DNA of 64,000 bases from Synechocystis sp. PCC 7338 (GTDB taxonomy: Bacteria; Cyanobacteriota; Cyanobacteriia; Cyanobacteriales; Microcystaceae), in the NCBI RefSeq assembly GCF_018282115.1, contig NZ_CP054306.1:2961488-3025487 (forward strand), read 5' to 3'. Position 1 is the first letter of the stretch. Every line of letters begins with the position of its first letter. The position numbers and the translations under genes are program-made. The notes beneath the pieces are model-generated. The model did not search any database and was not told the origin of the DNA. It saw nothing but the letters and a program-made list of their open reading frames with translations. Positions 44,547-54,285 of this stretch are shown piece after piece.

Positions 44547-47003
44547 ATGGCTTACGAACCTCTGCACCATAAATATCGCCCCCAGACCTTTGCGGATTTG
44601 GTGGGTCAAACGGCGATCGCCGCTACGTTGAGCAATGCCATCGCCCAGGAACGCATTGTTCCCGCTTATCTGTTCACAGGACCTAGGGGAACGGGGAAAA
44701 CTTCTTCAGCACGAATTTTGGCCAAGTCCTTAAATTGCATAAGTGGCGATCGGCCTACCGCTAGTCCCTGTGGTCAATGTGCCACCTGTCGCTCCATTAC
44801 CAATGGTTCCGCTTTAGACGTAATTGAGATTGATGCGGCCAGTAATACAGGGGTTGATAATATTCGGGAGATTATTGAAAGGGCCCAATTTGCCCCAGTG
44901 CAATGTAGATATAAGGTTTATGTTATTGACGAGTGTTTAACGGGAGATTCACAAATCTTGACCCGCAAGGGCTTAATGTCGATTGATAATCCCCAAATTA
45001 AAGGACAGGAAGCTCTTAGTTACAACGAAAATTTACAGCAATGGGAATATAAAAAAATTTTAAGATGGCTTGACAGGGGAGAAAAGAAAACATTAATCAT
45101 TAAAACAAAGAACTCCACAGTACGCTGTACGGGCAATCATTTAATTAGGACTGAAGAAGGATGGACAAAGGCAGAAGACATCGCCCCAGGAATGAAGATA
45201 CTATCCCCTGTGAATGTGGATGTGGTACAAGCAAAATCTCTTCAATGGAATACAAATTTCGAGGAAGTTGAATCAGTTACTAAGGGCATAGTAGAGAAAG
45301 TTTATGATCTGGAAGTAGAAGACAATCATAATTTTGTCGCTAATGGCTTACTGGTTCATAACTGCCATATGTTAAGCACTGCGGCCTTTAACGCCTTACT
45401 AAAAACCCTAGAAGAACCGCCGGAACGGGTTGTTTTTGTTTTGGCCACCACCGATCCCCAGCGGGTGCTACCCACCATCATTTCCCGCTGTCAAAGATTT
45501 GATTATCGCCGCATTCCTCTAGAAGCAATGGTTAACCACCTGCGCTACATTGCCCAGCAAGAACAGATTTATATTGACGACCCAGCTTTGACCCTAGTGG
45601 CCCAAATTGCCAATGGTGGTTTACGAGATGCGGAAAGTTTATTAGATCAACTAAGTTTACTGCCCGATCTAATTACCCCTGATAAGGTTTGGGATCTTGT
45701 GGGGGCAGTGCCGGAGCAGGATTTGTTGACCCTCCTAGAGGCGATCGCCAGTGATAATGCAGAAACGCTGTTGAGCACCTGTCTGCAAATTTTGAACCGG
45801 GGACGGGAACCCCTGGTGGTATTACAAAACCTAGCAAGCTTTTACTTAAACTTACTCATTGCCCAAACTGCGCCCCAACGGTCGGATTTAGTGGCGGTGA
45901 CAGCGGAAACTTGGCAAGCACTCTGCGGTCTGGCTCCCCAGTGGGAGAGGGGGGTAATTTTACAAGGACAACAAAAACTGAAGGAGAGTGAAATCCAAAT
46001 TCGCAATACCACCCAACCCCGACTCTGGTTGGAGGTGACCCTGTTGGGCTTGTTACCATCAGCCTGTGCAGTGGCAACCGTTGCAGTTCAGCAATCTTCA
46101 GCCAAAACATCTGGGGGCCAACGGACAGCCCAGGTAAAACCCAGTAATGTGGTGGCCTTTCCCAATGGCCAGCATAACCATCTGACGGTGGTGGAATCCC
46201 CCATTACCTCGCCACCCCCCATTCCCGAAACCATCGAGCCGGAACCAACCCCAGAGTCCCAGCAATCTAGCCCTGGAGTGAGTGATGCCCATTGGGATCT
46301 GTCCCAAGTGTGGGAAGAAACGCTAAATAACCTGGGAGCCCTTAGTCAGTCATTATTTAAATCCTTTGGTGCTTTAGTTGGCTTAGTGGGCAACAATGCC
46401 ACTGTGAGTGTCACCACCCAACAATTGCTGAAAATTGCGGCAGGCAAAAAAGACGAACTGGAAGCTGCTTTGGGGCAAGCCTGCGGCCAATCAATGAAAG
46501 TGAATTTGGTGGTGGGCAAACCTTCAGCCCCGGCGCAAACTCCAGCTAGTGCTTCTCCTGCCGCTAAAAGCCACCCTAAACCGCCTGCTTTCACCTCGGA
46601 ACCAAGCCCTCCTCCGACAAAAACCGTAGCTTCCACTCCCCCGACGTCTCCACCGATCGCCTCTGGAACTGCCACTTCGGAAATTAAACCTTCTCCCCGA
46701 CGGGAATCCCATGGTCAGCCCAGACCAATACCGCCACCGGAACCAGTCAGCGAAGCCCCTCCTCCAGAAAATATTAGTGAAACTGCTACCCGTAAGGCGA
46801 TCGAGCAGTTCGCCAAAAATTTTGATGGGGAAATTGTGGCGTCCGATGCCACTCCCCAACAGGGAACTGATAATGGAGAGAATTTGCCGAAAGATCTAGA
46901 TCAGCCTCCCATGGATCGCAACGAGCATCTTCAAGCGAACCAACCCACCGTGCTCAATCGACCGGCGATCGCCCCGGAAGAAGAAGAAGATTTACCTTTT
47001 TAG
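44547..47003 (+). CDS. dnaX: DNA polymerase III subunits gamma/tau, with intein
   Basis: Clamp-loader ATPase of the replisome. Of 818 encoded residues, 143 form an intein, leaving a 675-aa spliced protein. The extein has the N-terminal YRPQTFADLVGQ, Walker A GPRGTGKT (45-52), a zinc module with CGQC and CATC, Walker B VIDE (ending at 129), interrupted, then CHMLSTAAFNALLKTLEEPP and the sensor-1 region. The C-terminal 250 residues are Pro/Ser/Glu-rich with a short conserved domain near residue 570-640, ending EEEEDLPF as in other tau subunits. Function in the cell requires protein splicing. Confidence 0.95.
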   Translation: MAYEPLHHKYRPQTFADLVGQTAIAATLSNAIAQERIVPAYLFTGPRGTGKTSSARILAKSLNCISGDRPTASPCGQCATCRSITNGSALDVIEIDAASNTGVDNIREIIERAQFAPVQCRYKVYVIDECLTGDSQILTRKGLMSIDNPQIKGQEALSYNENLQQWEYKKILRWLDRGEKKTLIIKTKNSTVRCTGNHLIRTEEGWTKAEDIAPGMKILSPVNVDVVQAKSLQWNTNFEEVESVTKGIVEKVYDLEVEDNHNFVANGLLVHNCHMLSTAAFNALLKTLEEPPERVVFVLATTDPQRVLPTIISRCQRFDYRRIPLEAMVNHLRYIAQQEQIYIDDPALTLVAQIANGGLRDAESLLDQLSLLPDLITPDKVWDLVGAVPEQDLLTLLEAIASDNAETLLSTCLQILNRGREPLVVLQNLASFYLNLLIAQTAPQRSDLVAVTAETWQALCGLAPQWERGVILQGQQKLKESEIQIRNTTQPRLWLEVTLLGLLPSACAVATVAVQQSSAKTSGGQRTAQVKPSNVVAFPNGQHNHLTVVESPITSPPPIPETIEPEPTPESQQSSPGVSDAHWDLSQVWEETLNNLGALSQSLFKSFGALVGLVGNNATVSVTTQQLLKIAAGKKDELEAALGQACGQSMKVNLVVGKPSAPAQTPASASPAAKSHPKPPAFTSEPSPPPTKTVASTPPTSPPIASGTATSEIKPSPRRESHGQPRPIPPPEPVSEAPPPENISETATRKAIEQFAKNFDGEIVASDATPQQGTDNGENLPKDLDQPPMDRNEHLQANQPTVLNRPAIAPEEEEDLPF
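44934..45362 (+). other. DnaX mini-intein, 143 residues
   Basis: An in-frame intein from C130 to N272 of the precursor, inserted after VIDE in Walker B. Block A is CLTGDSQILTRKG (catalytic Cys1), block B is STVRCTGNHLIRTEEGW with the Thr-x-x-His, block F is EKVYDLEVEDNHNFVANGL, and block G is LLVHN followed by the +1 Cys of CHML. Between blocks B and F there are only about 40 residues (GMKILSPVNVDVVQAK...), with no LAGLIDADG endonuclease. The insertion site is the one known for the Synechocystis DnaX intein, which as I recall is about 430 residues. Confidence 0.92.
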
Positions 47004-47041
47004 TGCCTGTTGCTCAGGTCTGACTTTTCACCTAACTGGAC

Positions 47042-47266
47042 CTATGGCTTTTCGGCAAAGAAGCCCTTAACTTTTTCTACCCCCGTTTGCACATCCTGCC
47101 AGGAAAGTTTGAGCAGGGAAAACAGGCCCACAAATACCAGGGCAATGCCAATGAGAAAATTACTATCGGCCAAAACTAGCCCAACAACGACGATGAAATA
47201 GGGGGAAAGGATCGCGCTAACTTTTTCCACCACCTGGACGGTTTCGGTCTGTTTTGGTTCATTCAT
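47042..47266 (-). CDS. Small two-helix membrane protein
   Basis: A 74-aa protein with a polar N-terminus (NEPKQTETVQVVEKVSAIL), a hydrophobic pair (SPYFIVVVGLVLADSNFLIG and ALVFVGLFSLLKL) and a charged C-terminus. It looks like a conserved cyanobacterial hypothetical membrane protein; I do not recognise a function. It is convergent with dnaX and divergent from ileS. Confidence 0.7.
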   Translation of the reverse strand: MNEPKQTETVQVVEKVSAILSPYFIVVVGLVLADSNFLIGIALVFVGLFSLLKLSWQDVQTGVEKVKGFFAEKP

Positions 47267-47460
47267 AGCCCGTTGTTCCGGAAAAATGAGCAGGTTGATA
47301 GAGGATTATCCCTTGGAATTATACTGGCCCGCCAGGGGAGATCAAGCAAAAACCAGCCGATGGCGATCGCCGAGGGGGGAGTAAAACAGCGGTGGATGGG
47401 TTAGGAAAACGGGGTAAAATCAGCAAGTATTCCTATGCACAATTCTGCCCTAAAGCCACT

Positions 47461-50334
47461 GTGACTGAAGCCAAAAGTTATAAAGACACCGTTAACTTGC
47501 CCCAAACCCGCTTTGATATGCGGGCCAATGCCAGCAAAAGAGAGCCGGAAATTCAGCAATATTGGCAGGAAAAAGGAATTTACGCCGACCTAGCAGAAAA
47601 TAATCCCAAAGACTTGTTTGTGCTCCACGACGGGCCGCCCTACGCCAACGGGGCTCTACACATGGGCCATGCGTTGAATAAAGTTTTAAAGGATATTGTT
47701 AATAAATATAAACTATTACAGGGCCATAAAATCCACTATGTCCCCGGTTGGGACTGCCACGGTTTGCCCATTGAGCTAAAAGTTTTGCAAAGCTTGAAAA
47801 GCAGCGAACGGGCAGAATTAACTCCCCTCACCCTCCGGCACAAAGCCAGGGATTTTGCCCTCAAAGCCCAGCAGGAACAGGCGGTGGGATTCCAGCGTTA
47901 TGGCATTTGGGGTGATTGGGAACACCCTTATTTAACCCTAACCCCCGAGTATGAAGCGGCCCAAATTGGCGTATTTGGGGCCATGGCGTTGAAAGGTTAC
48001 ATCTACCGGGGTTTAAAACCTGTCCATTGGAGCCCCAGTTCCCGCACGGCATTGGCGGAAGCGGAGTTGGAATACCCGGAAGGGCACACTTCCCGCAGCA
48101 TTTACGTTGGCTTTCCTGTCACCCAGGCGGGAGAAAAGGCTACAGAAATTCTAGCGCCCTACGTTGATGATTTAGCGGTGGCGATCTGGACCACTACTCC
48201 CTGGACTCTGCCCGGTAACTTGGCGGTGGCATTGAACCCAGATTTAACCTACGCAGTGGTACAAACGGAATCCCATATTTTTCAGAACAGTCACCTAATT
48301 GTGGCACTGGATTTGGTGGAAAAATTAAGTGAAATCTTTGGGGTCAAATTAACTGTTAAAACCACCATCAAGGGGGAAGCCCTGGAAAATGCCCAGTATC
48401 GCCATCCTCTATATGATCGGGTTAGCCCCATTGTCATTGGTGGAGATTATGTCACCACGGAATCCGGTACAGGATTAGTTCACACAGCCCCCGGCCATGG
48501 TCAGGAAGATTACATTGTCGGGCAACGGTACGGTTTACCGATTTTGTCCCCGGTAGATGGAGCAGGCAATTTGACGGCGGAAGCGGGGCAGTTTGCCGGT
48601 TTAAATGTGCTCAAAGATGCCAATGAAGCGATTATTAATGCCCTCCAAGATCAGAAAGCGTTATTGAAGGAAGAGGCCTATGAGCATAAATATCCCTACG
48701 ATTGGCGCACCAAAAAACCGACTATTTTCCGAGCCACGGAACAGTGGTTTGCCTCAGTGGAGGGTTTTCGAGACCAAGCCTTAAAAGCTATCAAAGAAGT
48801 TACCTGGATTCCTGCCCAGGGGGAAAATCGTATCACTCCCATGGTTGGCGATCGTAGTGATTGGTGTATTTCCCGGCAACGGGCTTGGGGGGTACCTATT
48901 CCCGTATTTTACGATGAGGAAACCAATGAGCCTTTGTTAACGGAAGAAACCATTAACCATGTGCAACAAATCATTGCCGAAAAAGGTTCTGATGCCTGGT
49001 GGGAGCTAACCGTGGAGGAGTTATTACCGGAAAGCTACCGTAACAACGGGCGTACTTACCGTAAAGGGGAAGACACCATGGACGTCTGGTTCGACTCTGG
49101 CTCCTCTTGGGCGGCGGTCGCAAAAGCAAAAAATCGGCCATTAAAATACCCTGTGGATATGTATTTAGAAGGTTCCGACCAGCATCGGGGTTGGTTCCAA
49201 TCTAGTTTGCTCACCAGTGTGGCGGTCAATGGCATTGCCCCCTACAAAACTGTGTTGACCCATGGTTTTGTCCTGGATGAGAAGGGCCATAAAATGAGTA
49301 AGTCCCTGGGCAATGTGGTGGACCCTTACCAGATTATTAATGGCGGTAAAAATCAAAAACAGGAACCCGCCTATGGAGCTGATGTGTTGCGCCTTTGGGT
49401 CGCTTCGGTGGATTACGCCAACGATGTGCCCATTAGTCAAAGTATTCTCAAACAGTTAGTGGATGTACGCAATAAAATTCGCAATACCGCTCGATTTTTA
49501 CTCGGTAATTTGCATGATTTTAATCCTGAAACCGATGCGGTGGCCTATGAAGATTTGCCAGAATTAGACCGCTATATGCTGCATCGAATGACCGAAGTAT
49601 TTACGGAAGTGACGGAGGCTTATGAAAGTTTCCAATTCTTCAAGTTTTTCCAAACGGTGCAAAACTTCTGTGTAGTCGATCTATCTAACTTTTATTTGGA
49701 CATTGCTAAAGACCGTCTGTATATTTCTGCTGCCAATGCTCCCCGCCGCCGCAGTTGCCAAACCATTCTCCAGTTAGCGTTGGAAAATTTGGTCAAGGCG
49801 ATCGCCCCGGTGCTGTGTCACTTAGCAGAGGATATTTGGCAATTTTTACCCTACGAAAAACCAACGGAATCAGTGTTTCAAGCTGGTTGGGTAAGGCTAG
49901 AGCCCCAGTGGCAACAGCCGGAATTAGCCCAAACCTGGGTTAAGTTGCGCCAATTACGCACGGAAGTTAACAAAGTTATGGAATCGGCCCGCACAGCCAA
50001 GGCGATCGGTGCATCTTTGGAAGCTAAAGTATTAATCCACACCCACGATGAGCATTGGTCGCAGTTACTACAGTGTTATAACCAAGGAGAATCCAATCAA
50101 GTGGATACTCTGCGTTATTTATTGCTGGCTTCCCAGGTGGAATTGTCGGAGGATCCCGCTGGAATTAATGCCTTGCAATTCAAGGCGGAAACAGATGAGC
50201 TGACCTTAGGCATTACCAATGCAGATGGTCATAAATGTGAGCGTTGCTGGAATTATTCCACCCAAGTTGGAACCTTTAGCAATGACCCCACCATTTGTGA
50301 GCGGTGCAATGAGGCTCTCCAGGGAAATTTTTAG
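47461..50334 (+). CDS. ileS: Isoleucyl-tRNA synthetase
   Basis: Charges tRNA-Ile. The 957-aa class I enzyme has the HIGH-type motif ALHMGH near residue 65-70, the WDCHGLPIE segment, the editing domain (TTTPWTLPGN, GTGLVHTAPGHG), and KMSKS at residue 611 (GHKMSKSLGN). The C-terminal zinc finger has CERCWNYS and CERC near the end. The GTG at 47461 (VTEAKSYKDTVNLP) is taken as the start, as in my recollection of other Synechocystis IleS, over an in-frame GTG at 47392. Confidence 0.95.
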   Translation: MTEAKSYKDTVNLPQTRFDMRANASKREPEIQQYWQEKGIYADLAENNPKDLFVLHDGPPYANGALHMGHALNKVLKDIVNKYKLLQGHKIHYVPGWDCHGLPIELKVLQSLKSSERAELTPLTLRHKARDFALKAQQEQAVGFQRYGIWGDWEHPYLTLTPEYEAAQIGVFGAMALKGYIYRGLKPVHWSPSSRTALAEAELEYPEGHTSRSIYVGFPVTQAGEKATEILAPYVDDLAVAIWTTTPWTLPGNLAVALNPDLTYAVVQTESHIFQNSHLIVALDLVEKLSEIFGVKLTVKTTIKGEALENAQYRHPLYDRVSPIVIGGDYVTTESGTGLVHTAPGHGQEDYIVGQRYGLPILSPVDGAGNLTAEAGQFAGLNVLKDANEAIINALQDQKALLKEEAYEHKYPYDWRTKKPTIFRATEQWFASVEGFRDQALKAIKEVTWIPAQGENRITPMVGDRSDWCISRQRAWGVPIPVFYDEETNEPLLTEETINHVQQIIAEKGSDAWWELTVEELLPESYRNNGRTYRKGEDTMDVWFDSGSSWAAVAKAKNRPLKYPVDMYLEGSDQHRGWFQSSLLTSVAVNGIAPYKTVLTHGFVLDEKGHKMSKSLGNVVDPYQIINGGKNQKQEPAYGADVLRLWVASVDYANDVPISQSILKQLVDVRNKIRNTARFLLGNLHDFNPETDAVAYEDLPELDRYMLHRMTEVFTEVTEAYESFQFFKFFQTVQNFCVVDLSNFYLDIAKDRLYISAANAPRRRSCQTILQLALENLVKAIAPVLCHLAEDIWQFLPYEKPTESVFQAGWVRLEPQWQQPELAQTWVKLRQLRTEVNKVMESARTAKAIGASLEAKVLIHTHDEHWSQLLQCYNQGESNQVDTLRYLLLASQVELSEDPAGINALQFKAETDELTLGITNADGHKCERCWNYSTQVGTFSNDPTICERCNEALQGNF

Positions 50335-50373
50335 ATCTCCATGGTCTGAACAGAGTTAATTGAGCCATAGTTC

Positions 50374-50411
50374 AAGGGATGGTTTCGGGGGTTTTCACGA
50401 CCCCCTCCCTT
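50374..50411. terminator. Hairpin between convergent ileS and mutarotase-like genes
   Basis: GGGGGT (50387-50392) pairs with ACCCCC (50400-50405) with a 7-base loop, and an outer AAGGGA/TCCCTT arm extends it across a one-sided bulge. There is no T run on either side, so the efficiency as an intrinsic terminator is uncertain; its location between convergent genes is what supports the call. Confidence 0.45.
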
Positions 50412-50460
50412 AAGTTGGAACTGCCAACAGACTGTTATTCAAGGGAGAAAGACAGCAAAA

Positions 50461-51330
50461 TCACTCCATTGATACCTGAAAATTCACCCAGGCGGAACGG
50501 GAAGAATAGGGTTCCACCCAGGCTAACTGCTCGCCGCTATTGAGGGCATTGCGGGGGCCACTCCAAGGTTCCAGGCAAAGATAATCTTTCCCGGCCACAG
50601 TCCACAACACCAGAGTTTGGTAAAGTTCGCTGAAGCTAACTTCTATCTTCACATTCCGGTCTGGGTCGACAAAATGGGCCCTTGGTTGGGAAATTTGGGT
50701 AAAGGCTAAATCCAATTCCGGGGCAGTGAGGTCCAGTTGGCCATCATAGTCATGGCGATCGCCAGTTTTTTGGTCTAGGTAATCATGGGCGGGAATTGCT
50801 AACGTAACCCTTTGCTTCTCTCGGCAAAAAAAGTAGGGATGCAATCCAAGGGAAAAGGGCATTCGGCGATCACCAAGATTGGCAATACGTTGTTCAATGC
50901 GGAGGTTATGGCCCTGGAGTTGATAGCTAAAAACTAGTTCAAATTCAAAGGGAAAAGCCTCGAGGGTGGCATCATTGTGGCTCAACCGTAAATCTAACCG
51001 GGCACTATCTTGGGCTTGCTGGCCAATTACTTCCCAAGGCAGATCCCTAGCAAAACCATGTTGTCTGAGACGATAACTTGTACCTGCATGGTCAAACTGA
51101 TCATGGGGCAGATTGCCGCAAATGGGAAATAAAATCGGGATCCCCCCCCGCACCGACAGGGATGGATCTTGGAACCGCTCTTGATCAAAATATAGGACGG
51201 GTTGACCTTGAATAGTCCACTCAGTCACCAGGCCGCCCCGCCCCGGCACAAGGGAAAGTCGAGCCAAACTTTGATCGTCTTCCAGATGGTAGGTCAACGG
51301 GCGATCGGGAGTAAAACTAATGTTGTACAT
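50461..51330 (-). CDS. Aldose-1-epimerase-like protein
   Basis: A 289-aa protein of the galactose mutarotase-like / aldose-1-epimerase family (interconverts anomers of hexoses or hexose phosphates). Conserved segments are GGIPILFPICGNL, RQHGFARDLPWEV (with the active-site His), SLGLHPYF (second His) and LCLEPWSGPRNAL near the C-terminus, with the catalytic Glu. The YeaD/D-hexose-6-phosphate mutarotase subfamily is most likely. The monooxygenase-fold gene precedes it by 2 bp. Confidence 0.85.
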   Translation of the reverse strand: MYNISFTPDRPLTYHLEDDQSLARLSLVPGRGGLVTEWTIQGQPVLYFDQERFQDPSLSVRGGIPILFPICGNLPHDQFDHAGTSYRLRQHGFARDLPWEVIGQQAQDSARLDLRLSHNDATLEAFPFEFELVFSYQLQGHNLRIEQRIANLGDRRMPFSLGLHPYFFCREKQRVTLAIPAHDYLDQKTGDRHDYDGQLDLTAPELDLAFTQISQPRAHFVDPDRNVKIEVSFSELYQTLVLWTVAGKDYLCLEPWSGPRNALNSGEQLAWVEPYSSRSAWVNFQVSME

Positions 51331-51332
51331 GG

Positions 51333-51671
51333 TTAGCAGAGCACCTTGCCGTAGGCTTCCACCTCACTACAAACTTCGTAAATATTGGTGACCGGAGGAA
51401 CATTGAACAAAGGCCCCATTTCATCCAGAATTTTGCGGTGGACTTCCGTTTGATTCGCTTCCATGTCTTCGATGGTATTCCAGAGAATCACAGCAATGCC
51501 TTCATCGGAATTGGGTTTTCTCAGCAGGAAGGCGCCCTTAAAGCCGCTTTTATAGGTGGAAATAGCCTTTTCATACAACCGTTGGGCCTCTGTAAACCGA
51601 CCGGGTTTAAATTCTCCGATCGCCACATAGGCGCATTTATGTTGTAGGCAGTCAAAAAATTCGGCGGACAT
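51333..51671 (-). CDS. Small conserved hypothetical, ABM-like fold possible
   Basis: A 112-aa soluble protein, MSAEFFDCLQHKCAYVAIGEFKPGRFTEAQRLYEKAI..., with a pattern reminiscent of dimeric alpha-beta barrel (antibiotic-biosynthesis-monooxygenase-like) proteins: EFKPGRFTEA..LY.. and IAVILWNTIEDMEANQ. It is nearly contiguous with the mutarotase-like gene on the same strand, so probably in one operon. No function assigned. Confidence 0.68.
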   Translation of the reverse strand: MSAEFFDCLQHKCAYVAIGEFKPGRFTEAQRLYEKAISTYKSGFKGAFLLRKPNSDEGIAVILWNTIEDMEANQTEVHRKILDEMGPLFNVPPVTNIYEVCSEVEAYGKVLC

Positions 51672-51813
51672 AGTTGTTCTCTCCGGCGGTGAAGGGGCCT
51701 TACTCTACTTATAAGCCTAGGCTTTGGCCACCAAGACAAATTAGTCATTATTCTTAACTTTCCCCTGCCCAGGGTAAATCCCCACCACCACAATGGCGAT
51801 CACCCCCAGAAAT

Positions 51814-52665
51814 TTAAGCAAGTTTTTGCCAAAGTTGAATTTCATAGCATAAATGATCCCGAAAAATATTCCCGGCCTGTAATCCTTCCTTCACCAGAGC
51901 TTTGGCCTGTTTCCCTAAAAAGTAGTCGAAAATTTTATACAAGGGAGGGACTGCAATCCTAACTAAACTAGCCAAATAAGTTAAAGTCGAAACGCCAAAG
52001 GTTTGAAAACTTTGCACACAAAGATCCAGGGTCGGTACAATTTGTTGAGAAATATCATCGCTGTCGAGCAGAACAAAACCAGCCTTTGCCATCGCCATCT
52101 GCAATTCATCTTTAATCAAACAATTGGAAAACATCCCTGTTTGATACTGTCCATTTTTACGAAACATATCAGCTAGTAGAACATAACCTCCCGGTTTCAC
52201 CAAGAATTTCGACCCATCAGCAATGGTGTCTGAAGCCATATATTGGGTACTTTCACTAAAAAGCAACAAGTCATATTTGGGAGCGGAATTAATCCGTTGC
52301 AAATCTTCTATAAATCCTTGGAAAGTATTGCTATTAAAGCGAGCTTTACCTGCGGTCTTTTGTAAAAAATTGGACTCCTGAAAAGGATCTGGAGCAATGC
52401 CTTCCACTTGTAAACCTTTGCCAATTAGTCGACTGGCATTATCCCCGTTGCCACAGCCCACATCCAGTACAGTTTCGATATTTTGTGGTAAAAATGAGAG
52501 CAAGTGGTCAGTATATTTTTCCTGGGCATGGCGAAGTTTGGCCATAGTTAAATCATCTTTTGTCTCCGGAACTGGTTGCCAATAACCATAGTGGAGATGG
52601 GAAGATCCTGTCAGATCTTGATAGTACTGAAGCGCGGCGTTTTGGTAGCGAGTAACATTATTCAT
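51814..52665 (-). CDS. SAM-dependent methyltransferase
   Basis: A 283-aa class I methyltransferase. SAM-binding motif I is ETVLDVGCGNGDNASRLIGKG, followed by VEGIAPDPFQ and the post-motif YVLLADMFRK. The N-terminus DLTGSSHLHYGYW is typical of the branch that contains tocopherol/sterol and small-molecule methyltransferases acting on membrane-near substrates. C-terminal hydrophobic patches (LTYLASLVRIAVPPLYKIFDYFLG) suggest membrane association. Substrate unknown. Confidence 0.82.
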   Translation of the reverse strand: MNNVTRYQNAALQYYQDLTGSSHLHYGYWQPVPETKDDLTMAKLRHAQEKYTDHLLSFLPQNIETVLDVGCGNGDNASRLIGKGLQVEGIAPDPFQESNFLQKTAGKARFNSNTFQGFIEDLQRINSAPKYDLLLFSESTQYMASDTIADGSKFLVKPGGYVLLADMFRKNGQYQTGMFSNCLIKDELQMAMAKAGFVLLDSDDISQQIVPTLDLCVQSFQTFGVSTLTYLASLVRIAVPPLYKIFDYFLGKQAKALVKEGLQAGNIFRDHLCYEIQLWQKLA

Positions 52666-52766
52666 TCAATTACAGTACCATCAAAGCCTAAACAACCGTT
52701 GCGCAAATTCCTGATCAGATTTTTTCAATGGTAGTCAAACCGAAATTTCAGCGCCCAAATATAGCG

Positions 52767-54050
52767 CTAGGCAGTGATGGATACCCCATCTAAAATAATT
52801 GATGGAGTAGCACAGGAACCCTGCCAACGGCGGTCTGACCCCAAAGCGACAATCTGACTTAATAGTTCATAAACATTACCGGAAACCATGGTGTCCTTCA
52901 CTCTGCCGGTAATTTCGCCGTTCTGCACTCGATAGCCCAAATCCACATTGATGGAAAAATCCCCGGAAATATCCGCTCCTCCCCCAAGAATTTGATCGAT
53001 AATTAAACCATTGTCCAATTTTTTCAGTAACTGATCAAAACTAGCACTTCCCGGTGTGACCAACATATTGACCAAACCCGGTTGGGGGGCACTGCTTAAG
53101 CTGGGACGAAAGCCATTTCCCGTGGTGCTTTTACCTAATTCTTCCGCTGTTTCCTGGTCAGTGTAAAACTGGGCAATTGTCCCTGCCTTAATCAAGGCAA
53201 GTTTTTGGGTAGGGCTTCCTTCATCGTCAAAGGGGCAATCAAAGGGAATAGCGGTGGGGTCTTGACTAATATTTAATTCCTCAATGGCTACAGTCTGTCC
53301 TAACCTTTCGGCCCAGGGAGAGGAACCTTCCACGATCCGTTGGCCATGGAGGGCTTCCCCCACTGTGTCCCACAGTAAACCGGCGGCTCCACTGGTGAGT
53401 AAGGCGGGCATTTTGCCCCCCTGGATTTGTTGATTAACCTGTGCCCAAAGTAGGCGTTGCCTCAGATTTTCCACTACCTGTTTGACGTCAGCCTGACCTC
53501 GACATTGCTCCCCATCGTAAATAGCCAGGAAATCTTCCCCCCGAATCCATTCCACCCCGAAATAGTAGCTTAAGCTTCTTTCTGTCCAGGTACAGTCTAA
53601 GCCTTCACTGTTGAGTAGGCGGGTGCTGTCGGTACTACAGGCTAATTCCCCACTACAAAGCACTTCCGCAAACTCTGACCGTAAACTGGCGATCGCCGTT
53701 TGGCCCCAATCGATTAACTGTTCTACAGAAAAACCTTCCCCTAAACTTTCCCGATATTCTTGCCGGGGGCTAGTAAAGCGGGGCGGATTGGGGGGATTCA
53801 GTGCGGCCAGGGCCAAGGCTTTTTCGACTAAAATCCCAGGTTCTACCGGCCCATAGGCCACCGCTAAACCGGCCTGACCATTTTTCCATAATCGCAGGGC
53901 TACCCCTTCCGATTCTGAACTTTCCAACTGCTTTAACCGATTAGCTTCAAAAAAAACTGGACGAGAAAAGGAACGAGAGCAGTAAACTTCCGCCGCCTCT
54001 GCACCGGCTCGTTGTGCTTGGTCAAGGTAAACCGATAGATCGGTGGTCAT
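52767..54050 (-). CDS. pmbA: TldE/PmbA-family metalloprotease subunit
   Basis: The TldE (PmbA) partner of the TldD/TldE zinc protease, which degrades unfolded or modified peptides. The 427-aa protein has AEAAEVYCSRSF and ESSESEGVALRLWKNGQAGLA near the N-terminus and the C-terminal FDDEGSPTQKLALIKAGTIAQFYTD and GGADISGDFSINVDLGYRVQNGEI blocks of the PmbA type. There is no HExxxH motif, which is in TldD rather than TldE, consistent with this subunit. tldD is not in the window. Confidence 0.9.
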   Translation of the reverse strand: MTTDLSVYLDQAQRAGAEAAEVYCSRSFSRPVFFEANRLKQLESSESEGVALRLWKNGQAGLAVAYGPVEPGILVEKALALAALNPPNPPRFTSPRQEYRESLGEGFSVEQLIDWGQTAIASLRSEFAEVLCSGELACSTDSTRLLNSEGLDCTWTERSLSYYFGVEWIRGEDFLAIYDGEQCRGQADVKQVVENLRQRLLWAQVNQQIQGGKMPALLTSGAAGLLWDTVGEALHGQRIVEGSSPWAERLGQTVAIEELNISQDPTAIPFDCPFDDEGSPTQKLALIKAGTIAQFYTDQETAEELGKSTTGNGFRPSLSSAPQPGLVNMLVTPGSASFDQLLKKLDNGLIIDQILGGGADISGDFSINVDLGYRVQNGEITGRVKDTMVSGNVYELLSQIVALGSDRRWQGSCATPSIILDGVSITA

Positions 54051-54285
54051 GGCAAAAAATCAAACGTAATTCTTTCCCCATTATCAACCCCCACTGCTGA
54101 ATGGAGGGCGATCGCCGCCACAATGCAATACCACCAAGTAGTTGACGGCCTAACCCCGTACAATAGACTTCCGTCGTCAACTGTAGTCGCTAGAAGTGCC
54201 CCAATCTCCTCAAAACCACAGTTGAACCTTGCCAGACCACTCAAAATTCGCCAGGATCAGTAACACTCCTGCGGACTATTTCTTT

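Noticed and set aside
54140-54182. Inverted repeat AGTTGACG/CGTCAACT around a TACAAT
   Set aside because: It looked like a promoter with operator, but the spacing from TTGACG to TACAAT is only 11 bp, and the repeat is short enough for chance.
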